A DNA stretch of 64,000 nucleotides from Tenodera sinensis (taxonomy: Eukaryota > Arthropoda > Insecta > Mantodea > Mantidae): positions 212,295,531-212,359,530 of the forward strand of contig CM060962.1 in NCBI GenBank assembly GCA_030765045.1, read 5' to 3'. This document shows, piece by piece, positions 38,300-51,415 of this stretch. The notes beneath the pieces were generated by a model. The model saw nothing but the letters and a program-made list of their open reading frames with translations, did not search any database and had not been told where the DNA came from. The translations under genes were made by a program, and so were the position numbers. Position 1 is the stretch's first letter, and each line of letters starts with the position of its first letter.

Positions 38300-39760
38300 T
38301 GAGCACCATTTACTGCCAGCCTGTCACGAAAATGGTCTAATACCATGTGTACAAACATTGGACGGATCAAATGCATCTCCTCTCTGATTCTCCGTTTCAG
38401 TTGTAATGAACTATTGGGTCTGTGTAGTACACTCCGGATTTAAATTAGTCCAACAGATAGTAATCTAGAGGATTTTTTTAAAATCCCTTTATGTACTTAC
38501 GTGTTCCATTACATAGTGTAATACTACATGTTTTCCTTTCCTCCTAAAATTGCCACAATCAAATAATGTGGTCTGTAGTTTTCTCTCCTCCATTTTATGG
38601 GCAGTTTGGATCTTCATGATTTGGAGTCTGTAGTAATATGTCTTCAACCTTCCATGTCCAATCAGTATTGTTGTAAGGTTTGTCGTTAAATGTGTTCTTA
38701 ATTTCATTGTTTATGAAACAGTAGGGAAATATTTTTGGTCCCCCGGTCTTTGATTTTTGCAATTTCTTTTCCCAAATTTCTAATCCTTCAAGTCTTGATT
38801 TTTTCCTAATAGTGCTTTTTGGAATTCTATTATAACAGTATTCTTGTTCATTTACAACTACTTCCTAAGCCAGCTGATCTGCGATTTCGTTATATTGTAT
38901 CCCTATCTGAGATCTATGTTCCAGGTTTGTTTTGTTTTTCTAGAGGATTGGGATCTGGTGATCTAGGTGACCATTCAATGTGCCCTCTTCTTCCAAACCG
39001 TTTTCCAGGAAATGTGTCTAAGCGTTCTCTTACATCTCTGCCAAATTGTGCGGGATGCTGAAACTAAATGTCATTTGAAGGTATGTTTCACATTTAGAAA
39101 CAAATCTTGGCAAACTGGAATGCTATTCTGCAGTAAGTGTAGATATCTATCAGTGTTTAGGGTGTCTTCAAATAAAAATGGTCCAATGATATGATTACCA
39201 ATTAAACCTGCCCAGATGTTTACTTTCTCTGAATATTATGAATGCTATTGGGTTCTCAAATCTGGATTGTTTGGTGCTCAATTCTACAGTTATGTATATT
39301 ATCTCTACCATTTAGGTAAAGAGTACCTTTATCACAAAATGGCATCCGTCTTGGAAATCCTGCATTTAGGTTAGACATCTCAATTAACGTTTCGCAGAAT
39401 TCAGTTCTTTGATGAAGGCCATCTTCACTTAATTCCTGTAGAAGTGGTATTTTGTATTGGTGCAATGTAACAGATGTCATCAAATTACAAGCAGATGCTT
39501 GACTGCCACTTTAATCCCCTGCTATTTGCCTTGTGCATGTGTGGGGATTTTCGTAGAAAGACAGCAACAGAATAAGAGAATTTGTATAACTCAGAGCAGA
39601 CTTTGGTCTTTCACATTGTCTCTTGTTTTTCACGGTTCCTGTTTCATTGAATTCCTTTACAATTTTTGACACTGTAGACTGTGTTGCAGTTCTGACATGG
39701 TTCACCCAATTAAACAAATTATACACGTCTTGCTGAGTTCTCTTTGTTTCCATATCCAAC
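38300..39760 (-). pseudogene. Decayed Tc1/mariner-superfamily transposase
   Basis: Minus-strand order: a helix-turn-helix-type N-terminus 'TQSTVSKIVKEFNETGTVKN' (about 39690-39630); 'YENPHTCTRQ' (about 39540); 'HQYKIPLLQELSEDGLHQR' and 'EFCETLIEM' (39460-39380); a 'FCDKGTLYLNG' segment matching the usual 'FSDE.TF.LNG' with the first catalytic Asp; 'WSPRSPDPNPL' with the third catalytic Asp (about 38975-38945); then, after a LINE insertion, 'LKRRIREEMHLI' and 'LDHFRDRLAVNGAQFEH' at the C-terminus (about 38390-38300). Stops and shifts occur between blocks, and the middle block with the second Asp is not readable. It cannot be active. Confidence 0.8.
38475..38938 (-). pseudogene. LINE 3' fragment (RNase H/C-terminal region) inserted in the mariner
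   Basis: On the minus strand it encodes, with one shift, 'YCYNRIPKSTI'-like residues, 'MKLRTHLTTNLTTILIGHGR', 'LKTYYYRLQI' and 'DCGNFRRKGKHVV'. This order (GHG, then a degraded Cys/His stretch, then 'xFDCxxFxxER') is typical of the C-terminal region of RNase H-bearing Jockey/I-like LINEs. It is bounded by an exact 11-bp direct repeat, 'tctagaggatt', at 38464-38474 and 38939-38949, and has a short A tail on its own strand. 5' truncated. Confidence 0.8.
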
Positions 39761-40187
39761 CATAATTAAAACTCGTATTCTTTTGTTTTCACTGAGATTT
39801 GCCTTGATTAGTGATATTATACAAAAATAAAGAGCATTTTTGTTTCAACAGCAGTATTCTTGGCCTCTTGTTTCTGTTAACAATACTTAATGCTCTATAA
39901 ATTACTTCAACTTCTTTGATTTAGATTACAGAGGTTGTGTAGGAATGTTAATCTTGTGCATTATTCTAACGTTCCTTTCTTTGGTTCATTTAGTGTGTTA
40001 CATAAAATGTGAATCCCCTAACATTTCTAAAGTTTTCATTTTAGAAAACAAGTTTTAATTAAAAGTTTCCTTATTTATTAGGTAATATCACAATTTTTAA
40101 AAACTGTGTCATGGTTCCATTTAAAATACTGAAGTTCGTCCCCCTCGCTCCACTTGGAGTCCACTGAAGCACTGCTCTGCCATGTAA

Positions 40188-40420
40188 GGATTTTGAAGTA
40201 GTTTTACTCTCTCCAAGCTACTGTTTATATGGAATATTTTTTATAATTTCTCACTTTCTAAAAAGTGGTTCTAATGATTTTGATAAAAATGTAATTTTTG
40301 AAGTTTTAATATGACAAATTAAATTTATGTCCTGAATTTGTGTGAACATATCAATTTCGTGTAATTGATCGTTTTGGAAACACTCCAAGCTTCATAGTAC
40401 CATCTACGGAACGAACCCCA
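40188..40420. other. Unassigned AT-rich sequence
   Basis: No recognised element. Confidence 0.4.
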
Positions 40421-40545
40421 CTCTCCTCTTCTTCTTCTTCTTCTTCTTCTTCTTCTTCTTCTTCTTCTTCTTCTTCTTCTTCTTCTTCTTCCACTTCCTC
40501 CTCCTCCTCCTCCTCCTCCTCCTCCTCCTCCTCTTCTTCTTCATG
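40421..40545. repeat. (CTT)n-(CTC)n polypyrimidine tract
   Basis: About 120 bp of uninterrupted pyrimidines on the plus strand: CTT units, then CTC units, then CTT again. The Lys/Arg-rich minus-strand frame is an artefact. Confidence 0.95.
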
Positions 40546-40714
40546 TTACTGTTCTGTTCTGCATCACAGGTGTTCTTTATGATGACTAAACATATTATTG
40601 CTGTTCCCGCGTGGCTTGCGCAATGTAGCACGTATTGCTTACTTTGATTTCAATTCAAGGCAAGGGTTTATTATAAACTTGAATACTTTAATACCGTAAG
40701 CAATAAATATACAA

Positions 40715-40835
40715 GGGAGCGCTGCTCCGTGCCATAGTGGGTTGGAGCGTGATGCTCCGGTTCCCAGCCAGGGAATGAGGTTGGGTTCGGATGTGGATTG
40801 TGACTTTTTCGTCCCATTCACGTTATTCACTCAGC
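40715..40835 (+). repeat. Possible tRNA-headed SINE fragment
   Basis: 'ctgctccgtgccatagtggg' and 'gaggttgggttcggatgtgg' could be degenerate A and B boxes. The patch is GC-richer than its flanks. Single copy in the window, so weak. Confidence 0.3.
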
Positions 40836-42060
40836 ACCGCGATGTATTTTAATAGTGAGGCAGTTTCCATTTCTAAGCCCTCATACGCAATGCAAAATAC
40901 AGAGGGGTTGGAAACCGATCCTCGATTGTTATAAATAGTTAGAGGATAACAGATAACAGGAAAGAATATTCTTGAGCGGACAAACCGTTCGCAATTTAAA
41001 TTTATTGGGAGAACGAGAGCTAAAAACGACTGGGAAAGCTTTTACAGTCTTAACACTGAATTATTACAACTATTTATTTATCAAAATATAAAGGACGTCC
41101 TTAAAAAGAACATTTTATTATTTGAAATCCAGTCGTTGTACAAAAAATTTTCATGTTGTGTTGTCATTTACGTATTCGTCTATTTATTTCTCTACCCCTA
41201 CACGCTCTGATTCTTCAACTTAGGTGCATTCATTTACCTTGAGGCGTACCTAATTTGAAGTCCTTCCACGTGGTCCCAAGTTGGGAATCCGTAGTTGAAG
41301 TGATGTGGATATGTCACAGTTCACCACTGCATGTCGCGACGCCTGGAGTAGTAGGTGGAACTATTTTTGTTATACATTATTCTATTTACGTCGTCACTGC
41401 CATTAATTTTATTTGGTGCATGGATAGAATGAAGCAATTTTGTAGAAGTTTGAAACAATAGGGAGTAGAGGCTATCATTTTTGTTTATATTGGCGGATTC
41501 CTGAGTCGCGAAAGAAGGAAATGGTGTGAAGCCTCGAGTCATGTCACCACGCATGAACGCTTCTTGAGCTCCGTCCAATTCCACGGTCTGAAAGAAAGTA
41601 CTCGCATGTATTTTGTTCACTCCCTGTTGTGACAGCCTGCCGTCAACTTGCATGATAAGCACACTCAAGCATTTCTGGGTGGAGTTACGCCGCATGTCCT
41701 CTGGACTGCAATAAAACTTTTTATTGTTCTGTTTCGCAACAGGTGACCAATAACCAATCAGCAGAACAGGTCCAGCATTATAAGAAATCCAACTGACATG
41801 GACTTGCAGGACACAAAATACATGTACTGAAGTTATTCTTGAAGAAAGTAAATGCGAATGAATCCCAGATTATGCAAAATGTTATTTGATATTATTTTAA
41901 ATAAAAAAGAAGTGCTTTCAAGCACAATAGTAACAACAACAATAACAGAACTCCATTCCTATAGTGCATATTAACTTCATAACACACCTATTATTTTACA
42001 ATTTGATGGCGCTTTTGTCACCTACTTCTTTAATTGCCGAAATGAAATATTCCATTAAGT
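40836..42060. other. Unassigned intergenic sequence with a 124-codon frame
   Basis: The minus-strand frame 41321-41695 (MRRNSTQKCLSVLIMQ and onward) is open for 124 codons in fairly balanced composition. I see no domain or motif and no neighbouring exon. Low probability of being coding. Confidence 0.3.
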
Positions 42061-43679
<1,619 letters not shown>

Positions 43680-44160
43680 AAGTCATCACATAACAACCAG
43701 CTCTTAAAAGATTTCACTAACTCTTAAGCCTTCTGTATTGCCATATTCCCATTGTACTTTTAAAGAAATATGTTATAAGGTTAAGTCTTGTACAAACGTA
43801 TATCTTGACCAATATGAAGCAGGCAGAGGAATAAGCGTTTTTAAAAATGTGTTGTACAAGAGTGAGTAGGGAAAGTCAAGGGAGTTCACGCATCAGAAGT
43901 TTTATCTCTTGGTCATGCAAAGAGAACAAAATTTCAAAGCCCTTACATAACGATCATCTCTCAAAAGATTTGACTATCGCTTACATCCTACTATATTCCC
44001 ATGTTCCTCTTGCATCTAAAAGAAAATAAGGAATAGGATAATTTCTGCAAATATTTATTTCGATTAATATGAACTAAATATATAGAGTAATAAGCGTTTA
44101 TAACAATAGTTTCTACACAAGTAGAGAAAGTCACGTGAGTGGCAACACATCAGATTTTTT
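43680..44160 (-). repeat. Two tandem Rep-A 5'-end fragments
   Basis: Two successive units of about 225-255 bp share the same order. First (43680-43905): 'caaagtcatcacataacaac', 'ttaaaagatttcactaactc', 'aagagtgagtagggaaagtc'. Second (43906-44160): 'tcaaagcccttacataacga', 'tcaaaagatttgactatcgc', 'acaagtagagaaagtcacgt'. Each ends with the Rep-A 5' terminus in minus orientation. It is a tandem duplication or two adjacent insertions. Confidence 0.65.
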
Positions 44161-44492
44161 AGACATACCCGTATATTTGTACAATTTAGGCACTCATGAT
44201 TAAGAACTATCATAAGTTGTATGCGTTGGTGTTATTTTAACAACACCTGCAATGTTATGATAATAAATATAAACCCAAAGTAAATGCAGGCTTTTTAAAC
44301 TTTTTTGAAATACATTTATTTAAGGCAGATGCATCTAAGCCTGATAATCTAGAAATTTTATTTTGGGTATTCTCCTGTAATATACGCAACACATCGGTTA
44401 ACACCCACTACAAGTTTTCTTCATTGAAATTCTGTAACCTTTACTTATTTAATAAGTTTATAATGGATATATTATAATGGACTCCAATTATA
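44161..44492. other. Unassigned AT-rich sequence
   Basis: No recognised element. Confidence 0.4.
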
Positions 44493-45678
<1,186 letters not shown>

Positions 45679-46430
45679 CTCCACACTACAACTCAAAACA
45701 CACATGCATAATTATATAAAATACAATAATATAAATAACAATTAAATATAAACAAAATTACACATATTTAAAATAATACACATAAACATCATATAACACA
45801 ATGTAAAATTTAAAATCTTCAAAAGCTCAATTAGATAACTCAAGAATACAAATTAACTTCAGACCTCCAAAGTAAACAAAATAAAAATTTCTTCAAATTT
45901 CTCAATATAGGTATTAACACTTTAAAACATTTAAACTTATCTAATATATTAAAACATAACACTAAATTTAAACCAAATATTAATATTTCAAATGAAATAA
46001 TAAATATAAAAAATTTTTATCTCTAAATTTGAAAAATATTGAAAACATTCTAAACTCCATACTACAACTCAAATACACCCGTGCATAATTATATACAATG
46101 CAAAATGCAATAATCAAAATGACAATTGAGGATAAACAAAATTGCACATATTTAAAATAATACATATAAAACAGCATAAAACACGAACAATAGAAAATTT
46201 AAACATCTTCGGAACCTCATTTTCATAAACTCAAGAATCAAAATAAGCAAACAAAATCACTTCAAACTTCTCAATATATAAAAATTTCAAAAAATGTAAA
46301 CCTATTTAAAATTAAAATACATTAAATTTAAACCAAATATCAATATTTCAAATTCAGAATTAAATATTAAATATTAAAATTTGTAAGCTCTAAATTTAAA
46401 AAGTATCTAAATTTGGAAAATATTTAAAAC
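45679..46430. repeat. Tandem duplication, two ~370-bp G-depleted units
   Basis: Unit 1 begins 'ctccacactacaactcaaaa' (45680) and unit 2 'ctccatactacaactcaaat' (about 46055). Corresponding blocks include 'tgcataattata', 'acacatatttaaaataatac' / 'gcacatatttaaaataatac', 'aaatttaaaccaaatat' and 'aatatttcaaat'. By hand count there are about 29 G in 660 plus-strand bases (45721-46380), far below C. No conserved frame spans both units. Identity unknown. Confidence 0.7.
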
Positions 46431-46683
46431 TATAGACCATTACTTATATAAACAAAATATTAAAATATCAATTAACTCCTTTTCTTACCACACATAAGCG
46501 AATAGTTGAGGTACAAATATACAGATAAATATATCACTTCCATTAATACCTATTCAAAAACATTGCTTATCTCTATTTGTACAATATTTATTACACTACC
46601 AGGTTATCATATTCTCTTCCACTTTCCTATATAATTGCAATAAATTATACTTATCCACGCGCACTAAAAACACTTGGCTGTTA

Positions 46684-46872
46684 CTGTCAGTTATATATAA
46701 AACTATTCTTTGTCATGACTGTCCTATCAGTTATGTATTAACTATATTATCGCTTCACTGTCCAGTCAGTTGTATACCTAAAAGACTATTCTGACACTTC
46801 ACTGTCACTATCAGTTATATATAATTAAATTAGGTACAACTTTGCCTTACACTCCACTGTCACTGTCAGTTA
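46684..46872. repeat. Minisatellite, ~4.5 units of 39-55 bp
   Basis: The core 'cactgtc(a)..tcagttata' recurs at 46685, 46727, 46765, 46811 and 46866 with variable AT-rich spacers. It may belong to the same unidentified element as the G-poor repeats just upstream. Confidence 0.65.
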
Positions 46873-47099
46873 AATTGCAAATTATTTAAACGCAAACTAA
46901 CTATAATAAGTAATATGTACAGCAGTGGACGTGCAACAAAGAAAGGTCAGTGAAGCTATCCACTCCATTCTGATCGATTTAGAATAACCAGTTCCTCTAT
47001 CTGCTGCCACACAGTAGTCATTTCAAACACTATATAAATATAGCTAGCCAATATGGTGGACAATAGGGACGCTTGCATCACGTCTGTTAAAATAATGTA

Positions 47100-47399
47100 T
47101 TTTTTATACTAGGAGTACGGGACCTCGAACCCGGGGCAGCGTAATGCACATAGAGCATTTGTGCTTCTACGATAATCCCTGGGAGGGTGGGACGAGGGGG
47201 AGCCTGAAGGGCGACCAAATCCTGACGACGTGTGCGTTAGTATGGTTGGGATCCCTAACGATTCCGTATTGAACGCACCCGAAGCTGTTGACCTGCCCAG
47301 AAGCCCCTCGCATCCTGGGGGCGACTAGAGCACAGGGATGCCGCACTAGAAGGTGAATTCCTAAGCAGTCCAACTGACGCCAGGGAGAAAACCTTTCCA
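47100..47399 (-). other. GC-rich block, probably SINE-related
   Basis: On the minus strand the far end reads 'ctgccccgggttcgaggtcc', a box B-like string. The block abuts the SINE-B-like copy and may be its extended body or a second element. Confidence 0.35.
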
Positions 47400-47645
47400 A
47401 GGTACACCTCCACGTCCAGCTGCAACACATCGAAGGCCGTTGCCTGTTCTTATAACCTTAAAACACATCATAGGAAATAATGGACAGGAAATCCTCGGTG
47501 TAACGGGCCCTAACATAGTATTCGCTTGCCAATCCGGGGAAACAACAAAAAATCCATCGTCATTGTGGCCGGACCGACGGGAATTCATCCCCGGATCTAG
47601 TGAATGTGAGTCCTACTTGTTACCGTGGTGCTTTATCCCTGTTTT
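47400..47645 (-). repeat. SINE-B-like copy
   Basis: On the minus strand, 'gcaccacggtaacaagtagg' begins the tRNA-like head and 'tagatccggggatgaattcc' gives a degenerate box B. The body has 'ttgtttccccggattggcaa', 'gcgaatactatg' and 'cctgtccattatttcc', matching SINE-B blocks. The plus-strand T20 run at 47641-47660 precedes the head. Confidence 0.55.
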
Positions 47646-47660
47646 TTTTTTTTTTTTTTT

Positions 47661-48393
47661 AATTTTTTTTAATTTGTTTGTTTCTTTTTGTGGTAAATAA
47701 GTTTCACGATTGTACTAAATGTACATTTCATAATTTCCTGAATATAAAAAACTATTTAATTTAAACTAAATCGCCTTGATTTAAACATTTAGAGAAAGCT
47801 TAAAACTACTGTTAATTGAATTTTAGGTGATGTTTGCAAACATACTGAATGCAAATGCTTCAATTTACTAAATTAAATGTTCAAAATGTAATCCATTGTT
47901 TCTACTATAGTAATACAACGGATTGAAAACCTTTCGAAGCGTTTCTTGACAATAGTTTGTGGCTTTATTCTATTTGACAGTGATCAACAATAACAACAAT
48001 CCAGGTTGCTCATGCAATAGAAACAATAGATGCGAGAACAACAAGATGTACTAACAAAGGAACTCTTGTTACAAAAACCTGATGTGAATACGTACTCCTC
48101 TTTCTCTACCAATGACGAATCCTGGTATTGTGGACAATATGACATGGTATTTATATAAATAGTGGTCTGTATATCCGTGCTACGTCGTTTAGGATTATTT
48201 TTCATGTTAGTTTCACCTAGGAACGATTATAAATTGCTTACTTACATATAACGTTCTTAAACAACATTTAAATGTCTAGCCGTGGTATACAGCACTTATG
48301 AGGTTAAGAAAAAAAGCTGAAATGCAAACTTTCAACTATGTACTTATTGGAAACATGCAATATGAAATATGCTGAGAATATCTGGCGCTACGA

Positions 48394-48394
<1 letters not shown>
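47661..48394. other. Unassigned AT-rich sequence
   Basis: No recognised element. The 73-codon frame at 47984-48205 (minus) is Cys-rich at its end ('CCSRIYCFYCMSNLDCCYC') but isolated and has no family pattern. Confidence 0.4.

Positions 48395-48443
<49 letters not shown>
48395..48443. repeat. Poly-A tract, 49 bp
   Basis: Uninterrupted A49. It could be the tail of a retroposed sequence to the left, but no recognisable body precedes it. Confidence 0.9.
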
Positions 48444-48449
<6 letters not shown>

Positions 48450-49310
48450 CAAGCTCCACGTTTTACCAGATGTAAGTTCTTGTTTATCTCCTATGACCAC
48501 TTATAAAAATTGCAGAAATTCACTCAGCTTGTAGATTTCACAAGCTATTTAGTGAAGTCCAAGACAGATTTTATTAGTCGCGCAAATATTTTAACCCGAC
48601 AAACAAAATACCGATAGGTTAAACGGTTAACGACGCAAGCTATAGAAACGAAATTTGAATAATGGTACTTAGAATTACCAGAGAATCAAAAACAAAAAAT
48701 ATTATGTGATAATGCAATTAAGAATGAAACTGGACATCATAATACTAACAAAGACAAAGGTAAATGATCAAGAATGATAGCTTGAAGGTACCATGGGACT
48801 TAAATTGGAGAATTCTATATAGCTATGAAATAAATACGTTGTACACGTTTTATAATTTTGACGGAACTAATTATTCAATTTATTCACAATGCGAAAATAC
48901 CTTAATATTGAAAATCTCCATGCACATAAAAAAATTAAGATATCACAACGGTTATATTATTTTATAAACTCTAATTGCCCAAAAAGTACCACCAGTCTTT
49001 GGCAGAAAGAAAAAGTAATAACTTTTAAAGTAGTTAATTACTGCGCTTTGATGGACATTGAAAATATTTTTATACTTCTTTTGTGTATTTAATTTTCTCA
49101 AGGCTTTGAAACCAAAGGCTGAAGTTATAGTCACATAAATGTAGCATATGCTGGAAAAATTCTAGGTGCACAGCACAAAGTTTAATGCGCACGGAGCAAA
49201 TGGAGTTTTAATAAATGTAAAGTCGAGAAAAACCAATTTTTCTGCAGATATGCATCATGATCGTGAATCACATAACCTGTTTGTCACATCTTCCCTCTTT
49301 TGCCTAATAG

Positions 49311-49311
<1 letters not shown>
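48444..49311. other. Unassigned AT-rich sequence
   Basis: Frames of 60-67 codons only; no recognised repeat. Confidence 0.4.

Positions 49312-49402
<91 letters not shown>
49312..49402. repeat. (CT)45 microsatellite
   Basis: Pure CT array of about 90 bp. The poly-Ser-Leu frames across it are artefacts. Confidence 0.95.
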
Positions 49403-49404
<2 letters not shown>

Positions 49405-49924
49405 CAGATTCATAGCTTTTCCCTTGTGGTGAGATGCCGCTTAACCATACCTGGATTTGGTTATTTTTGGCCCTTTTTGGCCCATATTTTCTTCAAATAA
49501 AGACGAAGATTTAAGCAGAAAAGGGACGTTTATATGTAGTGTATATGACATTTAAAGCCTGTGCTAGATCTTTAAAAATGGCAAAATTTAAAAGCGTTCA
49601 CTGCTAACCGATGACCGAAGGTTTGGGAAACATTTATGTGCATAAACCTAAAAATCACGAATTTGATCATTTACTGCAATCTTTCAGTTCCAGGGTCTCT
49701 AAAGGTAATTTATACATTTTCATAGTAGGGTGCTAAAATATAGGGCCAAATGTGATGTTCCTATTTGAATATATGAAGTTAGTTACACTTGGTGTATATA
49801 CTCCTAAACATGGTATGCTTAGTTAAACAGCTGATGTGGCATTGACACTTAAAAGGAACGGAAAAAGGAAGAATTCCTGGATAAATATTTGAGTGAACAA
49901 TACCAGAAAGAAGAAACAATTGTT
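49403..49924. other. Unassigned sequence
   Basis: No recognised element. Confidence 0.4.
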
Positions 49925-50210
49925 ATTCGTGGTGTAGGACTCACACGCTAGCCTCTGGTTCCCGAGTTCTAGAGTTCAAAACCGGCAAAAACCGATGGAT
50001 TTTCCGGGCACAAAAATCCTTAGAGGGAAGTCCTTCGGAAGGGAAGTAAAGCCGATGGCTCCGTGTCGTACGCTTACGCTATGTAAAAGACCCTGAAGCC
50101 TGACAAAGAGAAGTCTGAGCAATGTTAAGTGGTTTTTCAAGCCCAATAAGGAATAGGACCCTGATAATCATTGCAGTTAAAGAGCCTCCATAAATAAAAT
50201 TAAATTCAAT
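49925..50210 (+). repeat. SINE-D copy with head
   Basis: The head 'gtaggactcacacgctagcc' and box B-like 'agagttcaaaaccggc' are followed by 'gattttccgggcacaaaaat', 'cctgaagcctgacaaagaga' and 'gcaatgttaagtggtttttc'. The second half is collinear with 29150-29325. Target duplication not evident. Confidence 0.7.
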
Positions 50211-51364
50211 CCAAATATTTATAACAATTTTTGAGAAAATATGAAATTTAGAAAATGTACCACGTTAACACTATTTGGGGTAGGTATAGAGTGCCAGTAT
50301 TATAAGATTTATGTGCATGGCGTCTAAGATTACTGATATATTATAACAATTGTAATAAGTTTGTTTATTAAGGGAAATAGGATTATTTTTTTAATTATAC
50401 CACCCTTTGAATAAAATTTATTGTCAATTAATCTTAAAGAGCACAAACCATATTATTAACACCAAAGGAACAGCATCTAGAGCTTGTTTTTAACATTTTA
50501 AAATTTACTTCAGGTATACTCAATAGCTTCCAATAAAATGGGTCATACGTGGTAGAAAATATTCAGGGAACCAAGCTCTTGTAAGTAAACTATAGAAGAA
50601 CACCCGCTTAAGGTTTAAAGAAGGAAACCACATGACACGTGCACATACTTATCAATTTGTACAGCACAATATCCCCTAAAGGATAAATTAAACATGTATT
50701 ATCATTTATTCTTCAAACCGTGCAGACGTAGTGATTTTGTTTCTGTGAAGTGGTGTGGAATTCATAGTGCAAAATGTCAGACGCGTTTTAAATGTAAGCA
50801 TTATGACTACAATGATAAAATTTGTATAAAGTTAAAGAGAAAATTCCAATTTATAAGCGTGCATAGAAAAACTAAATCTTCTGGAATTGTTTGCCATTTG
50901 TCTCCCCTTAAATTAAAGTTAAATAAATACTCTTAGCAATTGTTTCTGGGAAATTTTAAGAAGAAAACTTGGTATATGTGATAATATGTGCTTTGTCTTG
51001 CGCAGGGAGCCGAGACAACAGGTGCGTTGTATTAAAACGTAGCGAAAATAATTTTGTTGTAAATTGTTTGATTAAGTATCCTCGAAGGTGCGTCTGAAAG
51101 ATTCTATTCAGCGTTCTGGCACTCAGTCATGAGACCGTAGCAACATTCTATTAATCTCAATTTCATAGCTTTACATAGGTGCCGCTGGGAGGTTAGTTTT
51201 AAAATTATATTCTCACGACACGACTGAGAGAGCTTAGTATCTAATTGGTCGAGATGCACTAACGTCTCTCGCTCCATATCCAAACATTCCATCTCGCTTA
51301 TGTTTGGTTTCCCACTCGTAACCGAAATGGGGCATATAAAAAGGATAGACAGTATCCCCTTTTT

Positions 51365-51367
<3 letters not shown>
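50211..51367. other. Unassigned AT-rich sequence
   Basis: The 80-codon frame at 50694-50936 is Lys/His/Cys-rich but shows no zinc-finger spacing I recognise. No repeat family found. Confidence 0.4.

Positions 51368-51412
<45 letters not shown>
51368..51412. repeat. (CT)22 microsatellite
   Basis: Pure CT array. The 79-, 114- and 115-codon frames spanning it are artefacts. Confidence 0.95.

Positions 51413-51415
<3 letters not shown>

Larger units (their letters stand above)
37976..40187 (-). mobile_element. Mariner-like transposon with ~160-bp inverted ends
   Basis: The element is about 2.2 kb. Its left end (37976-38140) and the complement of its right end (40025-40187) align over about 160 bp. 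Shared blocks include 'cagtgg', 'ccaagtg', 'atttaaaatggaacc' / 'attttaaatggaacc', 'tctaaaatga' and 'ttaggg'. TA dinucleotides sit at both edges. Between the ends lies a decayed transposase on the minus strand. A younger LINE fragment interrupts it at 38475-38938. Confidence 0.65.

Noticed and set aside
41321..41695. 124-codon minus-strand frame
   Set aside because: No recognisable family and no supporting neighbours. Kept only as a note in the regional entry.
43680..44160. CRISPR-like direct repeats
   Set aside because: Only two long diverged units of a dispersed transposon family; no short identical repeats with spacers anywhere in the window.
47984..48205. Cys-rich 73-codon frame as a small secreted peptide
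   Set aside because: Cysteines cluster only at the C-terminus, there is no signal-peptide-like start, and there is no supporting context.
48200..48443. Processed pseudogene ending in A49
   Set aside because: No recognisable coding or RNA body upstream and no target duplication found.
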